Part shown: piece after piece, positions 50,600-59,687 of the stretch | Position numbering within the stretch: the first letter of the stretch is position 1 | Layout of the letters: every line of letters begins with the position of its first letter | Assembly: GCF_002943525.1 (NCBI RefSeq) | Contig: NZ_CP025394.1 | Location: 8,571,001 to 8,635,000, forward strand | Source of the DNA: Kitasatospora sp. MMS16-BH015 | GTDB lineage: Bacteria > Actinomycetota > Actinomycetes > Streptomycetales > Streptomycetaceae | Direction: 5' to 3' | Length of the DNA: 64,000 nucleotides | Notes under the pieces: model-generated | Told to the model about the DNA's origin: nothing | What the model saw: the letters and a program-made list of their open reading frames with translations, nothing else | Database searches by the model: none | Program-made: the position numbers and the translations under genes

Positions 50600-52237
50600 A
50601 TGCTCCACGCGAACCTGCGCAGGACGCTTGCCTGCGTCCTCTCGGCCCTGCTCCTGTCCTTGGCGATTCCGCTGCTCTCCGTGGTCGCCGCCCCGCCGGC
50701 CGCCGCGCTGGGCAACAACCTGGCGCTCACGCCGCCGATGGGTTTCAACGACTGGAACGCCTACGGCTGCAACGTCTCCGAGCCGCTGATCAAGAGCACG
50801 GCGCTGGCCATGCACAACAACGGCATGCAGGGCGCCGGGTACCAGTACGTCAACATCGACGACTGCTGGATGACCCATGCCCGGGGCTCCGACGGGCGCC
50901 TGGTGCCTGACGCGAGCAAGTTCCCGGACGGGATCAAGGGCACCGCCGACTACGTCCACTCGCTGGGGCTGAAGCTGGGCATCTACGAGGACGCCGGGCT
51001 GCAGACCTGCGCCGGCTTCCCGGGCAGCCTGGGCCACGAGACCACGGACGCGCAGAGCTTCGCCGACTGGGGCGTGGACTACCTGAAGTACGACAACTGC
51101 TACGCGGGGCCGGGCTGTGCGCAGAACACCTGCTCCAACGGCAGCAAGGTGCCCGCGCAGACCCGGTACACCACGATGCGCGACGCCCTGGCCGCGACCG
51201 GCCGGCCCATCCTGTTCAGCCTGTGCAGCTGGGGCGAGGACAGCGTGTGGACCTGGGGCGCCGACATCGGCAACAGCTGGCGCACCACCGGCGACATCAA
51301 CGCGAGCTACGGCAGCATGCTCTCGATCTTCCACAGCAACGTGAACCTGGCGGCCTACGCCGGGCCCGGCCACTGGAACGACCCGGACATGCTCGAGGTC
51401 GGCAACAGCCCGCTCACCGACACCGAGGCCCGCTCGGAGTTCAGCCTGTGGGCGGAGATGGCGGCCCCGCTGATCGCCGGCACCAACGTCGCCTCGGCCT
51501 CCGCGGCCACCCTGGCCACGCTCACCAACTCCCGGGTGATCGCGGTGGACCAGGACTCGCTCGGCAAGCAGGGCACCCTGGTCTCCTCCGCCGGCGGTCT
51601 CGACGTGCTGGCCAAGCCGCTGGCGAACGGCGACGTCTCGGTGGCCCTGTTCAACGAGACCGGCTCGACCGCGACCATCACCACCTCCGCCGCCGCGATC
51701 GGGAAGACCGGGGCATCCAGCTACGGCCTCACCGACCTGTGGTCCGGCGCGACGTCGACCACCACCGGCACCATCAGCGCCTCCGTCCCGGCACACGGCA
51801 CCACCATGGTCCGCGTCGCGGGCGGCACCAGCGGCGGCGGCAACCAGACCGGCCCGGTGCGCGCGGTCGGCGCGAACAAGTGCCTGGACGTGCCGAACTC
51901 GACCACCACCCCGGGCACCCAGGTGCAGATCTGGGATTGCAACAGCCAGCCGAACCAGACCTGGACCCGTACCGCCTCCGGCCAGCTGACCGTCGTCTCG
52001 GGCGGCACCCAGCTGTGCCTGGACGCCTACAACGGCCAGACCTCGCCCGGTACCAAGGTCGAGATCTGGAGCTGCAACGGCCAGGCCAACCAGCAGTGGA
52101 AGGTGAACGCGGACGGCACCATCACCGGCGTCCAGTCCGGGCTCTGCCTCGACGTCACCGCCAAGTCCACCGCCAACGGCGCCCTGATCGACCTGTGGAC
52201 CTGCAACGGCCAGACCAACCAGCAGTGGGCCGTCTGA
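50600..52237 (+). CDS. Secreted alpha-galactosidase, GH27, with ricin-type CBM13
   Basis: A 545-residue exported enzyme. Signal about 1-36 (LACVLSALLLSLAIPLLSVV). GH27 domain about 40-410: TPPMGFNDWNAYGC, DDCW, nucleophile Asp165 in DYLKYDNC, acid/base region NDPDMLEVGN. C-terminal CBM13 (about 420-545) has QxW repeats (NQTWTRT, NQQWKV, NQQWAV). It removes alpha-galactose from galactomannan or oligosaccharides. ATG at 50600 with AGGAGG 8 nt upstream. Followed by the GH54 gene after 36 nt; they should be co-transcribed under the LacI operator. Confidence 0.95.
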   Translation: MLHANLRRTLACVLSALLLSLAIPLLSVVAAPPAAALGNNLALTPPMGFNDWNAYGCNVSEPLIKSTALAMHNNGMQGAGYQYVNIDDCWMTHARGSDGRLVPDASKFPDGIKGTADYVHSLGLKLGIYEDAGLQTCAGFPGSLGHETTDAQSFADWGVDYLKYDNCYAGPGCAQNTCSNGSKVPAQTRYTTMRDALAATGRPILFSLCSWGEDSVWTWGADIGNSWRTTGDINASYGSMLSIFHSNVNLAAYAGPGHWNDPDMLEVGNSPLTDTEARSEFSLWAEMAAPLIAGTNVASASAATLATLTNSRVIAVDQDSLGKQGTLVSSAGGLDVLAKPLANGDVSVALFNETGSTATITTSAAAIGKTGASSYGLTDLWSGATSTTTGTISASVPAHGTTMVRVAGGTSGGGNQTGPVRAVGANKCLDVPNSTTTPGTQVQIWDCNSQPNQTWTRTASGQLTVVSGGTQLCLDAYNGQTSPGTKVEIWSCNGQANQQWKVNADGTITGVQSGLCLDVTAKSTANGALIDLWTCNGQTNQQWAV

Positions 52238-52273
52238 CGCCCCGTTCGCCCGACACGACGGAAGGAGCATCAG

Positions 52274-53791
52274 ATGCACGACAGTCAAGGCCCGGCAGGA
52301 CGGCCGGGGCTAGTGGCTCCACCGCACCAGCGGCTCGGCAGGCTGACCTGCGTGGCCGCCACCATCTTGCTGATTGTGAGCGTTCTCACCGGTGCGGGAT
52401 CCTTCGCCGGCAGTGCGCAGGCCGCCACCGCGGGCCCGTGTGACCTCTACGCGGCAGGCGGGACCCCCTGTGTGGCCGCACACTCCACGACCCGTGCGCT
52501 CTACGCCGCGTACGGCGGAGCGCTCTACCAAGTCCGGCGGAGCTCGGACGGCAGGACACAGAACGTCGGTGTGGCCAGTGCCGGCGGCGTCGCCGACGCG
52601 GCCGGCCAGGACGCCTTCTGCGCGGGCACCTCCTGCGTGATCACGGTGGTCTTCGACCAGTCCGGCCACGGCAACGACCTCGCCTACCAGGGCCCCGGAG
52701 GAGCCGGCGGGAGCGACACCCCGGCCAGCGCGACCAGCGAGGCCCTCACCGTCGGCGGCGCCAAGGCGTACTCGCTCTACATCAACCCCGGGAACAGCTA
52801 CTGGCACGACGGGCACGCCTCCGGGATGCCGCTCGGCAGCGCCCCGCAGGGCGCGTACATGGTGACCAGCGGCACCCACGTCAACGGCGGCTGCTGCTTC
52901 GACTACGGCAACAGCGAGACGGACCGCAAGGCGGACGGTGCGGGCGCCATGAACGCCATCTACTTCGGCACCAGCTGCTGGTTCGGCGGCTGCTCGGGGA
53001 CCGGCCCGTGGGTGCAGGCCGACCTGGAGTACGGCCTGTACTCCGGCGGCAGCCAGTCGTGGAACCAGAACCAGCGGGCCTTCACCAGCCGTTACGTCAC
53101 CGCGATGCTGAAGAACAACGGCACCTCCCAGTTCGCGCTCAAGGGCGGTGACGCGCAGTCCGGAGGCCTCACGACGCTCTGGAACGGCGCGCTCCCGCCC
53201 GGCTACAGCCCGATGAAGCAGCAGGGCGCCGTCATCCTGGGCAGCGGCGGCGACTGCTGCGCCACCAACACCAACCAGAGCCTCGGCACCTTCTACGAGG
53301 GCGCCGTCGTGAGCGGCTACCCGTCCGACGCCACCGACAACGCCGTCCAGGCCGACATCGCGGCGGCCGGCTACAGCCCCGGCTCCGGCGGCGCCGGCAG
53401 CGGACCGCTGCACGCCATCGGCGCCGGGAAGTGTCTGGACGTGCCCAACTCCAGTACCGGCAACGGCAGTCAGGTGCAGATCTACTCCTGCTCCGGCGCC
53501 GCGAACCAGACCTGGACGGCCACCTCCTCGGGCCAGCTGACGGTGTACTCCGGCAGCAGCCGGCTCTGCCTGGACGCCAGCGGCAAGGGCACCGCCAACG
53601 GCACCAAGGCGATCACCTGGCCCTGCAACGGACAGCCCAACCAGGAGTGGAGCCGGAACGCCGACGGCACCGTCACCGGCGTCCAGTCCGGGCTCTGCCT
53701 CGACGTCGGCGGAGCGTCGACGGCGAACGGCGCGCCGGTCCAGCTGTGGGCCTGCAACGGGCAGAGCAACCAGCAGTGGAAACTCGGCTGA
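52274..53791 (+). CDS. Secreted alpha-L-arabinofuranosidase B, GH54, with CBM13
   Basis: A 505-residue exported enzyme. The signal is long (about 1-50, ending AGSAQA). Catalytic domain about 52-365: GPCDLYAAGGTPCVAAHSTT, FDQSGHGNDL, nucleophile Glu in ADLEYGLYSGG and acid Asp in GGDCCATNTNQ, with the CC pair typical of GH54. C-terminal CBM13 about 375-505 with the same QxW pattern as the GH27 neighbour, and the shared segment GVQSGLCLDV. It releases arabinose from arabinan or arabinoxylan. A strong terminator follows. Confidence 0.93.
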   Translation: MHDSQGPAGRPGLVAPPHQRLGRLTCVAATILLIVSVLTGAGSFAGSAQAATAGPCDLYAAGGTPCVAAHSTTRALYAAYGGALYQVRRSSDGRTQNVGVASAGGVADAAGQDAFCAGTSCVITVVFDQSGHGNDLAYQGPGGAGGSDTPASATSEALTVGGAKAYSLYINPGNSYWHDGHASGMPLGSAPQGAYMVTSGTHVNGGCCFDYGNSETDRKADGAGAMNAIYFGTSCWFGGCSGTGPWVQADLEYGLYSGGSQSWNQNQRAFTSRYVTAMLKNNGTSQFALKGGDAQSGGLTTLWNGALPPGYSPMKQQGAVILGSGGDCCATNTNQSLGTFYEGAVVSGYPSDATDNAVQADIAAAGYSPGSGGAGSGPLHAIGAGKCLDVPNSSTGNGSQVQIYSCSGAANQTWTATSSGQLTVYSGSSRLCLDASGKGTANGTKAITWPCNGQPNQEWSRNADGTVTGVQSGLCLDVGGASTANGAPVQLWACNGQSNQQWKLG

Positions 53792-53813
53792 CCACCGCAC
53801 CTCCTCACCGGAC

Positions 53814-53853
53814 CCTGTCCTGCCCGGCCGGCGGCTGCCCCGGGCAGGACAGG
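53814..53853 (+). terminator. Hairpin terminator after GH54 gene
   Basis: CCTGTCCTGCCCGG (53814-53827) pairs perfectly with CCGGGCAGGACAGG (53840-53853), with a 12-nt loop. It ends the GH27-GH54 unit. Confidence 0.85.
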
Positions 53854-53969
53854 AACCGGGGGCCGCGTACGGGGCGTCCCAGGTGGCGGCGTCGCTACGA
53901 CCCCGGGCCCGGGGCAGTCCTCGGTCGCCGGCCGAGCGCTTGAGCACAGATCGACAGGAGAGCCGGACC

Positions 53970-54854
53970 GTGGCCGACCGAATCCGCCCGGCCCTGCACC
54001 GCGCGCTGACGGCGGTGGCCCTCTGCGGTCTGCTCGCCGCGGGAGCGAGCGGATGCTCGGCGTCCGACGGCGAGGACACCGCCGTGCCGGACCGGTCGGC
54101 CGCGGCCAGGACGAGCGCGAAGGCCGGTGGTGCGGGCTCGCCGGTGCTGCCCGAGCCCGGCATCTCCTTCGACTACCAGATCGGCGGCGCCTACCCGCCG
54201 CCTCCCGGGGTGCGGGCGGTCTCCCGTGACCGTGCCGCGCAGCCCGCGCCCGGCCTGTACAACATCTGTTACGTGAACGCGTTCCAAGCCCAGCCGGACG
54301 CCACCGACTGGTGGCAGGCCCACCACCCCGACCTGCTGCTCCGCTCCGGTGACGCACTGGTCCTGGACCAGGGCTGGCACGAGGCCCTGTTCGACGTCTC
54401 CACGGCCGCCAAGCGCGAACGGCTGGCCGGGATCGTGGGGGAGTGGATCGACGGCTGCGCCGCGGCCGGGTTCCAGGCGGTCGAGGCCGACAACCTCGAC
54501 TCCCACGAGCGGTCGGACGGGCACCTGAGCGCCGAAGACGACCTGGCGTTCGGCACGTTGCTCGTCGACCGGGCGCACGCGCACGGTCTGGCGATCGGTC
54601 AGAAGAACGCCGCGGGTCTGGCGCGGCAGGGGCGCGGCCTCGGCTTCGACTTCGCGGTCGCGGAGGAGTGCGGGCAGTACGAGGAGTGCGGCGCCTACGC
54701 CGAGGCGTACGAGGACCGGGTGTTCGTCATCGAGTACCAGGCCGAGGGGCTCGCCGCCGCGTGCGAGGCGTGGGGCAAGCGCCTGTCGGTGGTCCTGCGG
54801 GACCGCGACGTCGTCCCGGCCGGGGACGGCGGGTACCGGCGCCGCGCCTGCTGA
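53970..54854 (+). CDS. GH114-like lipoprotein (endo-alpha-1,4-polygalactosaminidase family)
   Basis: A 294-residue lipoprotein. The signal ends in lipobox AGASGC (Cys about 30). The barrel-like domain starts with FDYQIGGAYPPPPGVRAVSRD and includes NICYVNAFQAQ, LDQGWHEALFDV and FQAVEADNLD, the last being the acidic pair of the GH114 family. KNAAGL and FAVAEECGQYEEC follow. It probably cleaves galactosamine-rich or other amino-sugar polymers at the cell surface. GTG at 53970 with AGGAG upstream. Confidence 0.88.
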   Translation: MADRIRPALHRALTAVALCGLLAAGASGCSASDGEDTAVPDRSAAARTSAKAGGAGSPVLPEPGISFDYQIGGAYPPPPGVRAVSRDRAAQPAPGLYNICYVNAFQAQPDATDWWQAHHPDLLLRSGDALVLDQGWHEALFDVSTAAKRERLAGIVGEWIDGCAAAGFQAVEADNLDSHERSDGHLSAEDDLAFGTLLVDRAHAHGLAIGQKNAAGLARQGRGLGFDFAVAEECGQYEECGAYAEAYEDRVFVIEYQAEGLAAACEAWGKRLSVVLRDRDVVPAGDGGYRRRAC

Positions 54855-54987
54855 GTCCACCTGCGCCCGGGCGGAGTCGAGCGTGCGGCGCACCTCGGCA
54901 CCCTGCTGCCCGGCCGGGCCCGGCTCATTCGAGCGTTGCGCACGAAGGGTCGGCGCGAGGGGTTGGCGGGCCTCACCGTAGGCCGTA

Positions 54988-55004
54988 TGTTGTCGCACAC
55001 AACA
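54988..55004. promoter_or_regulatory. Operator-like inverted repeat before the xylose-type importer
   Basis: TGTTGT-CGCAC-ACAACA is a perfect 6-bp inverted repeat with a 5-nt spacer, 102 nt before the binding-protein start. It resembles ROK (XylR-type) operators, in line with the ROK gene at the end of the operon. Confidence 0.65.
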
Positions 55005-55106
55005 AATGGGACCGGTTGCTTCCCCGCCGCATGCCCACGCCCTTCCCCACCCTTCGTCAGCCGCACGTCCGGCGCTGGTCGGACACGCCTCGAAAGGACC
55101 CTGCCC

Positions 55107-56204
55107 ATGCGCAAGGGACTCCTGTTCGCCACCGCTGCCGTGTCAGCGGCCCTGCTCTCCACCACCGTCACCGCCTGCGGTTCCTCGGGCTCCGCGGCCG
55201 GCCCGGCGGGCGGCAAGAAGCCGAAGATCGGGGTGATCCTGCCGGACAGCAAGTCGTCCGTCCGCTGGGAGACCGCGGACCGGCCGTACCTCGCCGCGGC
55301 CTTCAAGGCGGCCGGCGTGGACTACGACATCCAGAACGCCGAGGGCGACAAGCAGGCGTTCCAGACCATCGCCGACCAGATGATCACCAGCGGGGTGAAC
55401 GTGCTGGTCATCGTCAACCTGGACAGCGGCACCGGCAAGGCCGTCCTCGACAAGGCCAAGGCCCAGGGCGTGGCCACCATCGACTACGACCGGCTCACCC
55501 TCGGCGGCTCCGCCCAGTACTACGTCAGCTTCGACAACACCCAGGTCGGCAAGCTCCAGGGCGAGGGCCTGGCGAAGTGCCTGACCGAGAAGGGTGCGAA
55601 GAACCCCGTCGTCGCCGAACTCAACGGCTCCCCGACGGACAACAACGCCACCCTGTTCGCCGCCGGCTACAACGGCGTGCTGGACCCGAAGTACGCCGCC
55701 GGGGAGTACACCAAGGGCCCCGACCAGTCGGTGCCCGACTGGGACAACGGCCAGGCCCAGACCATCTTCGAGCAGATGTACACCAGCCGGCCCGACGTCG
55801 CCGGAGTGCTCGCGGCCAACGACGGGCTGGCGAACGCGGCCATCGCCGTGCTGCGCAAGAACCACCGCAACGGGCAGGTGCCGATCACCGGTCAGGACGC
55901 CACCGTGCAGGGCCTGCAGAACATCCTGGCGGGCGACCAGTGCATGACCGTCTACAAGGCCGTGAAGAAGGAGGCCGACGCGGCGTCCGCCCTCGCGGTG
56001 GAGCTGGCGGGCGGCAAGAAGAGCCAGACCGGCGCCACCGTCAACGACCCGACGGGCAAGCGTGACGTGCCGGCGGTGCTGCTGGCCCCCGAGGCCGTCT
56101 TCAAGGACAACATCCAGGACGTCGTCGGCGACGGCTACGTCACCAAGGCGCAGCTGTGCACCGCCGCCTTCGAGGCGCTGTGCACCAAGGCCGGCATCAA
56201 GTAG
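55107..56204 (+). CDS. xylF: Sugar ABC transporter substrate-binding lipoprotein (xylose-type)
   Basis: A 365-residue lipoprotein. Signal with lipobox TVTAC (Cys about 24). Type-I periplasmic-binding domains follow. SVRWETADRPYLAAAF and DYDRLTLGG are close to XylF; VLAANDGLANAAIAVL and ITGQDATVQGLQNILAGDQ form the hinge and sugar site. Delivers a pentose, probably D-xylose, to the permease below. The first gene of a four-gene run (55107-59543). Confidence 0.9.
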   Translation: MRKGLLFATAAVSAALLSTTVTACGSSGSAAGPAGGKKPKIGVILPDSKSSVRWETADRPYLAAAFKAAGVDYDIQNAEGDKQAFQTIADQMITSGVNVLVIVNLDSGTGKAVLDKAKAQGVATIDYDRLTLGGSAQYYVSFDNTQVGKLQGEGLAKCLTEKGAKNPVVAELNGSPTDNNATLFAAGYNGVLDPKYAAGEYTKGPDQSVPDWDNGQAQTIFEQMYTSRPDVAGVLAANDGLANAAIAVLRKNHRNGQVPITGQDATVQGLQNILAGDQCMTVYKAVKKEADAASALAVELAGGKKSQTGATVNDPTGKRDVPAVLLAPEAVFKDNIQDVVGDGYVTKAQLCTAAFEALCTKAGIK

Positions 56205-56272
56205 GCACCCGGACCTGGGCCCTGACCGTCGGCGGTCAAGGCCCGCTCCGCTCATCCCCAGGAGCCGCACCC

Positions 56273-57052
56273 ATGACAGAAACACCGACGCTCGAACTCC
56301 GCGGGATCGACAAGAGCTTCGGCCCCGTCCAGGTCCTGCACGACGTCGCGCTCAGCGCCCACGCGGGAGAGGTCACGGCACTCGTCGGCGACAACGGCGC
56401 GGGCAAGTCGACGCTGGTCAAGTGCATCGGCGGGATCCACCCCATCGACGCGGGGGAGTACCTCTTCGAAGGCCGGCCCGTCCAGGTGCACAGTCCGCGC
56501 GACGCCGCCGCGCTCGGCGTGGAGATCGTCTACCAGGACCTCGCGCTCTGCGACAACCTCGACATCGTGCAGAACATGTTCCTGGGGCGGGAGAAGCGCC
56601 GCGGGCTGGTGCTCGACGACTCCACCATGGAGGAGATGGCCGCCGCGACCCTCGAAGGGCTCTCCGTGCGGACCGTCAAGTCCGTGCGCCAGAAGGTCTC
56701 CAGCCTCTCCGGCGGTCAGCGCCAGACCGTGGCCATCGCCAAGGCGGTGCTGTGGAACAGCAAGCTGGTCGTGCTCGACGAGCCCACCGCGGCACTGGGC
56801 GTCGCCCAGACCGCGCAGGTGCTGGAGCTCGTGCGCCGGCTGGCCGACAACGGACTGGCCGTCGTGCTCATCTCGCACAACATGAACGACGTCTTCGCGG
56901 TCTCCGACCGGATCGCCGCCCTCTACCTCGGCCGGACGGCCGCCCAGGTCAAGGCCTGTGACGTGACCCACGCCCAGGTCGTCGAACTGATCACCTCGGG
57001 CCGCAGCGGCGACCTGGGCGCCCCGACCACCCCCAACGGAGCCACCGCATGA
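56273..57052 (+). CDS. xylG: Sugar ABC transporter ATPase (single cassette, xylose-type)
   Basis: A 259-residue nucleotide-binding protein. Walker A GDNGAGKSTLVKCI, signature LSGGQRQTVAI, Walker B VVLDEPTAAL, H-loop LISHNMNDVF. It has one cassette; classical XylG/RbsA proteins have two (~500 residues). It must act as a homodimer with the permease. Stop overlaps the permease ATG (ATGA). Confidence 0.92.
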   Translation: MTETPTLELRGIDKSFGPVQVLHDVALSAHAGEVTALVGDNGAGKSTLVKCIGGIHPIDAGEYLFEGRPVQVHSPRDAAALGVEIVYQDLALCDNLDIVQNMFLGREKRRGLVLDDSTMEEMAAATLEGLSVRTVKSVRQKVSSLSGGQRQTVAIAKAVLWNSKLVVLDEPTAALGVAQTAQVLELVRRLADNGLAVVLISHNMNDVFAVSDRIAALYLGRTAAQVKACDVTHAQVVELITSGRSGDLGAPTTPNGATA

Positions 57053-58311
57053 CCGCCGCCCTCGCCCCCCGCAAGCCCGAGTCCGACCCCGGGGAGCGCC
57101 GGCCGCTCGCCGCCGGCTTGGGAGACGTCGGCCGCGGCTACCTCTACCGGCTGCGCGGGGGCGAGCTCGGCGCCCTCCCCGCCGTCGCCGGCCTGGTCGT
57201 GCTGTGCGTGTTCTTCTCCCTGCTGCGCCCGGTCTTCCTGTCCAACCTGAACTTCGCCAACCTGCTCACCCAGAGCGCGGGCAGCATCGCCATCGCCATG
57301 GGGCTGGTCTTCGTCCTGCTGCTCGGCGAGATCGACCTGTCCGCCGGTTACGCCAGCGGAGTCTGCGCCGCCGTCCTGGCCATCCTGCTGACCGACCACG
57401 GCTGGCCCTGGTACGCCGCGGTGGCCGCCGCCATGCTGACCGGCGCGGTCATCGGCCTGCTCATCGGCACGCTCGTCGCCAAGGTCGGCATCCCCTCCTT
57501 CGTGGTGACGCTGGCCGCGTTCCTCGGCTTCCAGGGCGTCGTGCTGATCCTGCTGAAGGAGGGCACCAACGTCTCCGTCAAGGACCCCACCATCCTGGCC
57601 ATCGCGAACGACAACCTCAGCCCCGCCCTCGGCTGGGCCCTACTGGCCTGCTGCGCCGCCGGGTACGCGGCCCTGCAGCTGCGCCGCAGCCGGGACAGGA
57701 TCGGCCGGGGCCTGGCCGGCACCCCCGTGGCGCTGCTCGCCCTGCGGACCGGTGCCGTCCTCGTGCTCGGCGGCGCGGCCGTGTACCTGCTCGACCAGGA
57801 GCGCAGCCGCAACGTCGTCGTCAGCTCCCTCAAGGGCGTGCCCGTCGTGGTGCCCGTGATCGGGGCGCTGGTCCTGCTCGGCACGTTCACGCTGCAGCGG
57901 ACCGGTTTCGGCCTGCACCTCTACGCCGTGGGCGGCAGTGCCGAAGCCGCCCGCCGGGCCGGGATCAACGTCGCCTTCATCCGGACCTCCGCCTTCGTCG
58001 TCTGCTCCTGCCTGGCCGCCGTCGGCGGCATCATCGCCGCCTCCCGGGGCAACTCCGTGGACCCCAACACCGGTGGCAGCAACGTCCTGCTGCTCGCCGT
58101 CGGCAGCGCCGTCATCGGCGGCACCAGCCTGTTCGGCGGTCGCGGGCGCGTCGTCGACGCCGTGCTCGGCGGCCTGGTGGTCGCGGTGATCCAGAACGGC
58201 ATGGGCCTGATGGGGTACAGCTCGGGCGTCAAGTACGCTGTCACGGGATCGGTACTGCTGGTGGCCGCCGGTGTGGACGCCATGTCCCGCCGCCGCACCG
58301 CCCGACGATGA
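57049..58311 (+). CDS. xylH: Sugar ABC transporter permease (XylH-like)
   Basis: A 420-residue membrane protein with about ten helices. GEIDLSAGYASGVCAAV is the typical segment of ribose/xylose permeases, and AVGGSAEAARRAGINV is the cytoplasmic ATPase-contact (EAA-like) loop. A long extra hydrophobic segment (about 200-290) is as in XylH. Coupled to the ATPase. Confidence 0.93.
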   Translation: MTAALAPRKPESDPGERRPLAAGLGDVGRGYLYRLRGGELGALPAVAGLVVLCVFFSLLRPVFLSNLNFANLLTQSAGSIAIAMGLVFVLLLGEIDLSAGYASGVCAAVLAILLTDHGWPWYAAVAAAMLTGAVIGLLIGTLVAKVGIPSFVVTLAAFLGFQGVVLILLKEGTNVSVKDPTILAIANDNLSPALGWALLACCAAGYAALQLRRSRDRIGRGLAGTPVALLALRTGAVLVLGGAAVYLLDQERSRNVVVSSLKGVPVVVPVIGALVLLGTFTLQRTGFGLHLYAVGGSAEAARRAGINVAFIRTSAFVVCSCLAAVGGIIAASRGNSVDPNTGGSNVLLLAVGSAVIGGTSLFGGRGRVVDAVLGGLVVAVIQNGMGLMGYSSGVKYAVTGSVLLVAAGVDAMSRRRTARR

Positions 58312-58340
58312 GCCCGTTCCGACGATGAGAGTCAGCCGCG

Positions 58341-59543
58341 ATGAAAGCCGGTCCTTCCCAGGAGGAGGTCCGCCAGCAGAACCTGGGGGCCCTGCTGCGC
58401 CTGGTCCACTTCGACGGGCCGACCTCGCGAGCCGCGCTGACGACCCGGCTCGGCCTCAACCGCAGCACCATCCTGGGCCTGGTCGGCGATCTGACGGCCG
58501 CCGGCCTGGTCCGCGAGGAGCTGCCGCAGGAGACCGGCCGGGCCGGGCGGCCCTCGCTGGTCGTCCGACCCGAGTCCACCCGGGTGCACGTCCTGGCGGT
58601 GGACCTGGGCGTGGAGCGGCTGGCGGTGGCCCTGATCGGACTCGGCGGCGTGTTCCTGGACCGGCGCGAGTGCCGCCAGGCCGACGGGCAGCCGCAGGAC
58701 CCGGCACAGGTGGCCGACGTGCTCGCCGGGTTCGCCCACGAGCTGCTGGCCGGCGCGCCGCCCGGCAGCTCGTGCGTCGGCGTCGCCGTGGCGGTCCGCG
58801 GCATCGTCCGCCACCCCGACGGGCTGGTCGGCCTCACCCCCAACACGGGCTGGAAGGGCGTCGACTTCGCCGGTGCCTTCGCCGAGCGGCTCCGGCTGGA
58901 CGTCCCGGTCCTGGTGGCGAACGAGGCCAATCTCGGTGCGCTCGCCGAGCACCGGCGCGGCATCGGCCGCGGCAGTCAGAACCTGGTCTACCTGCACGGC
59001 GAGACCGGCATCGGCGCCGGAGTGATCATCGAGGGTGAACTCCTGCGCGGCGAACGCGGATACGCCGGCGAGGTCGGCCACATGACCGTCAATCCGTTCC
59101 GGGGCCGGCCGTGCGGCTGCGGTGCCCGCGGCTGTCTGGAGGCCGAGGCGGGTGAGCGCGCCCTCCTGGAGGCCGCCGGCCGGGACGGCCGCGTCACCGG
59201 GGTCGAGGCCGTGCGGTCGGTGGTGGACGCCGCCGACCGCGGAGACGTCCTCGCACGGGAGGCCCTGCGCCGCGTCGGGGACTGGCTCGGGATCGGCATC
59301 GCGAACGTGGTCAACCTCTTCGACCCGGACCTGGTCATCCTCGGCGGCACCCTCCGGGACGTCTTCCTCGGATCCGCCGCGCAGGTGCGCAGCCAGATCA
59401 ACACCAACGCCCTGGCGGCGGTGCGGGAGAGGCTCCGGCTGCGGGTCAGCGAACTCGGCGCCGACACCGTCCTGATCGGCGCCGCCGAGCTGGCGTTCGC
59501 CGAGCTGCTCACCCGGCCGCTGGAGACGCTCGCCCGCACCTGA
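58341..59543 (+). CDS. ROK-family transcriptional regulator (XylR-like)
   Basis: A 400-residue ROK repressor. Winged helix-turn-helix at about 10-75 (ALLRLVHFDGPTSRAAL, GLNRSTILGLVGDL), then the ROK sugar-kinase-like domain with ETGIGAGVIIEGEL, GEVGHMTVNP and the zinc motif CGCGARGCLEAE. Ends the xylose importer run, 29 nt after the permease. It likely represses the operon through the site at 54988-55004 and responds to xylose. Confidence 0.93.
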   Translation: MKAGPSQEEVRQQNLGALLRLVHFDGPTSRAALTTRLGLNRSTILGLVGDLTAAGLVREELPQETGRAGRPSLVVRPESTRVHVLAVDLGVERLAVALIGLGGVFLDRRECRQADGQPQDPAQVADVLAGFAHELLAGAPPGSSCVGVAVAVRGIVRHPDGLVGLTPNTGWKGVDFAGAFAERLRLDVPVLVANEANLGALAEHRRGIGRGSQNLVYLHGETGIGAGVIIEGELLRGERGYAGEVGHMTVNPFRGRPCGCGARGCLEAEAGERALLEAAGRDGRVTGVEAVRSVVDAADRGDVLAREALRRVGDWLGIGIANVVNLFDPDLVILGGTLRDVFLGSAAQVRSQINTNALAAVRERLRLRVSELGADTVLIGAAELAFAELLTRPLETLART

Positions 59544-59687
59544 CGACCTCGGCGCCGGGCTGCTCCGGCCCGCGCGTTGTCCCCGAACGCCAGTGCCGGG
59601 CCCTGGCGTTGGCCGTCCTGGACATGGCCCGTGACCGCCTGTCGGCCCAGACTTGACGCGACCTGGACCGAACGAGGGGAGCGTACG

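Noticed and set aside
52310..54163. A 617-residue minus-strand open frame opposite GH54
   Set aside because: Shadow of the arabinofuranosidase and GH114 genes; no recognisable domain.
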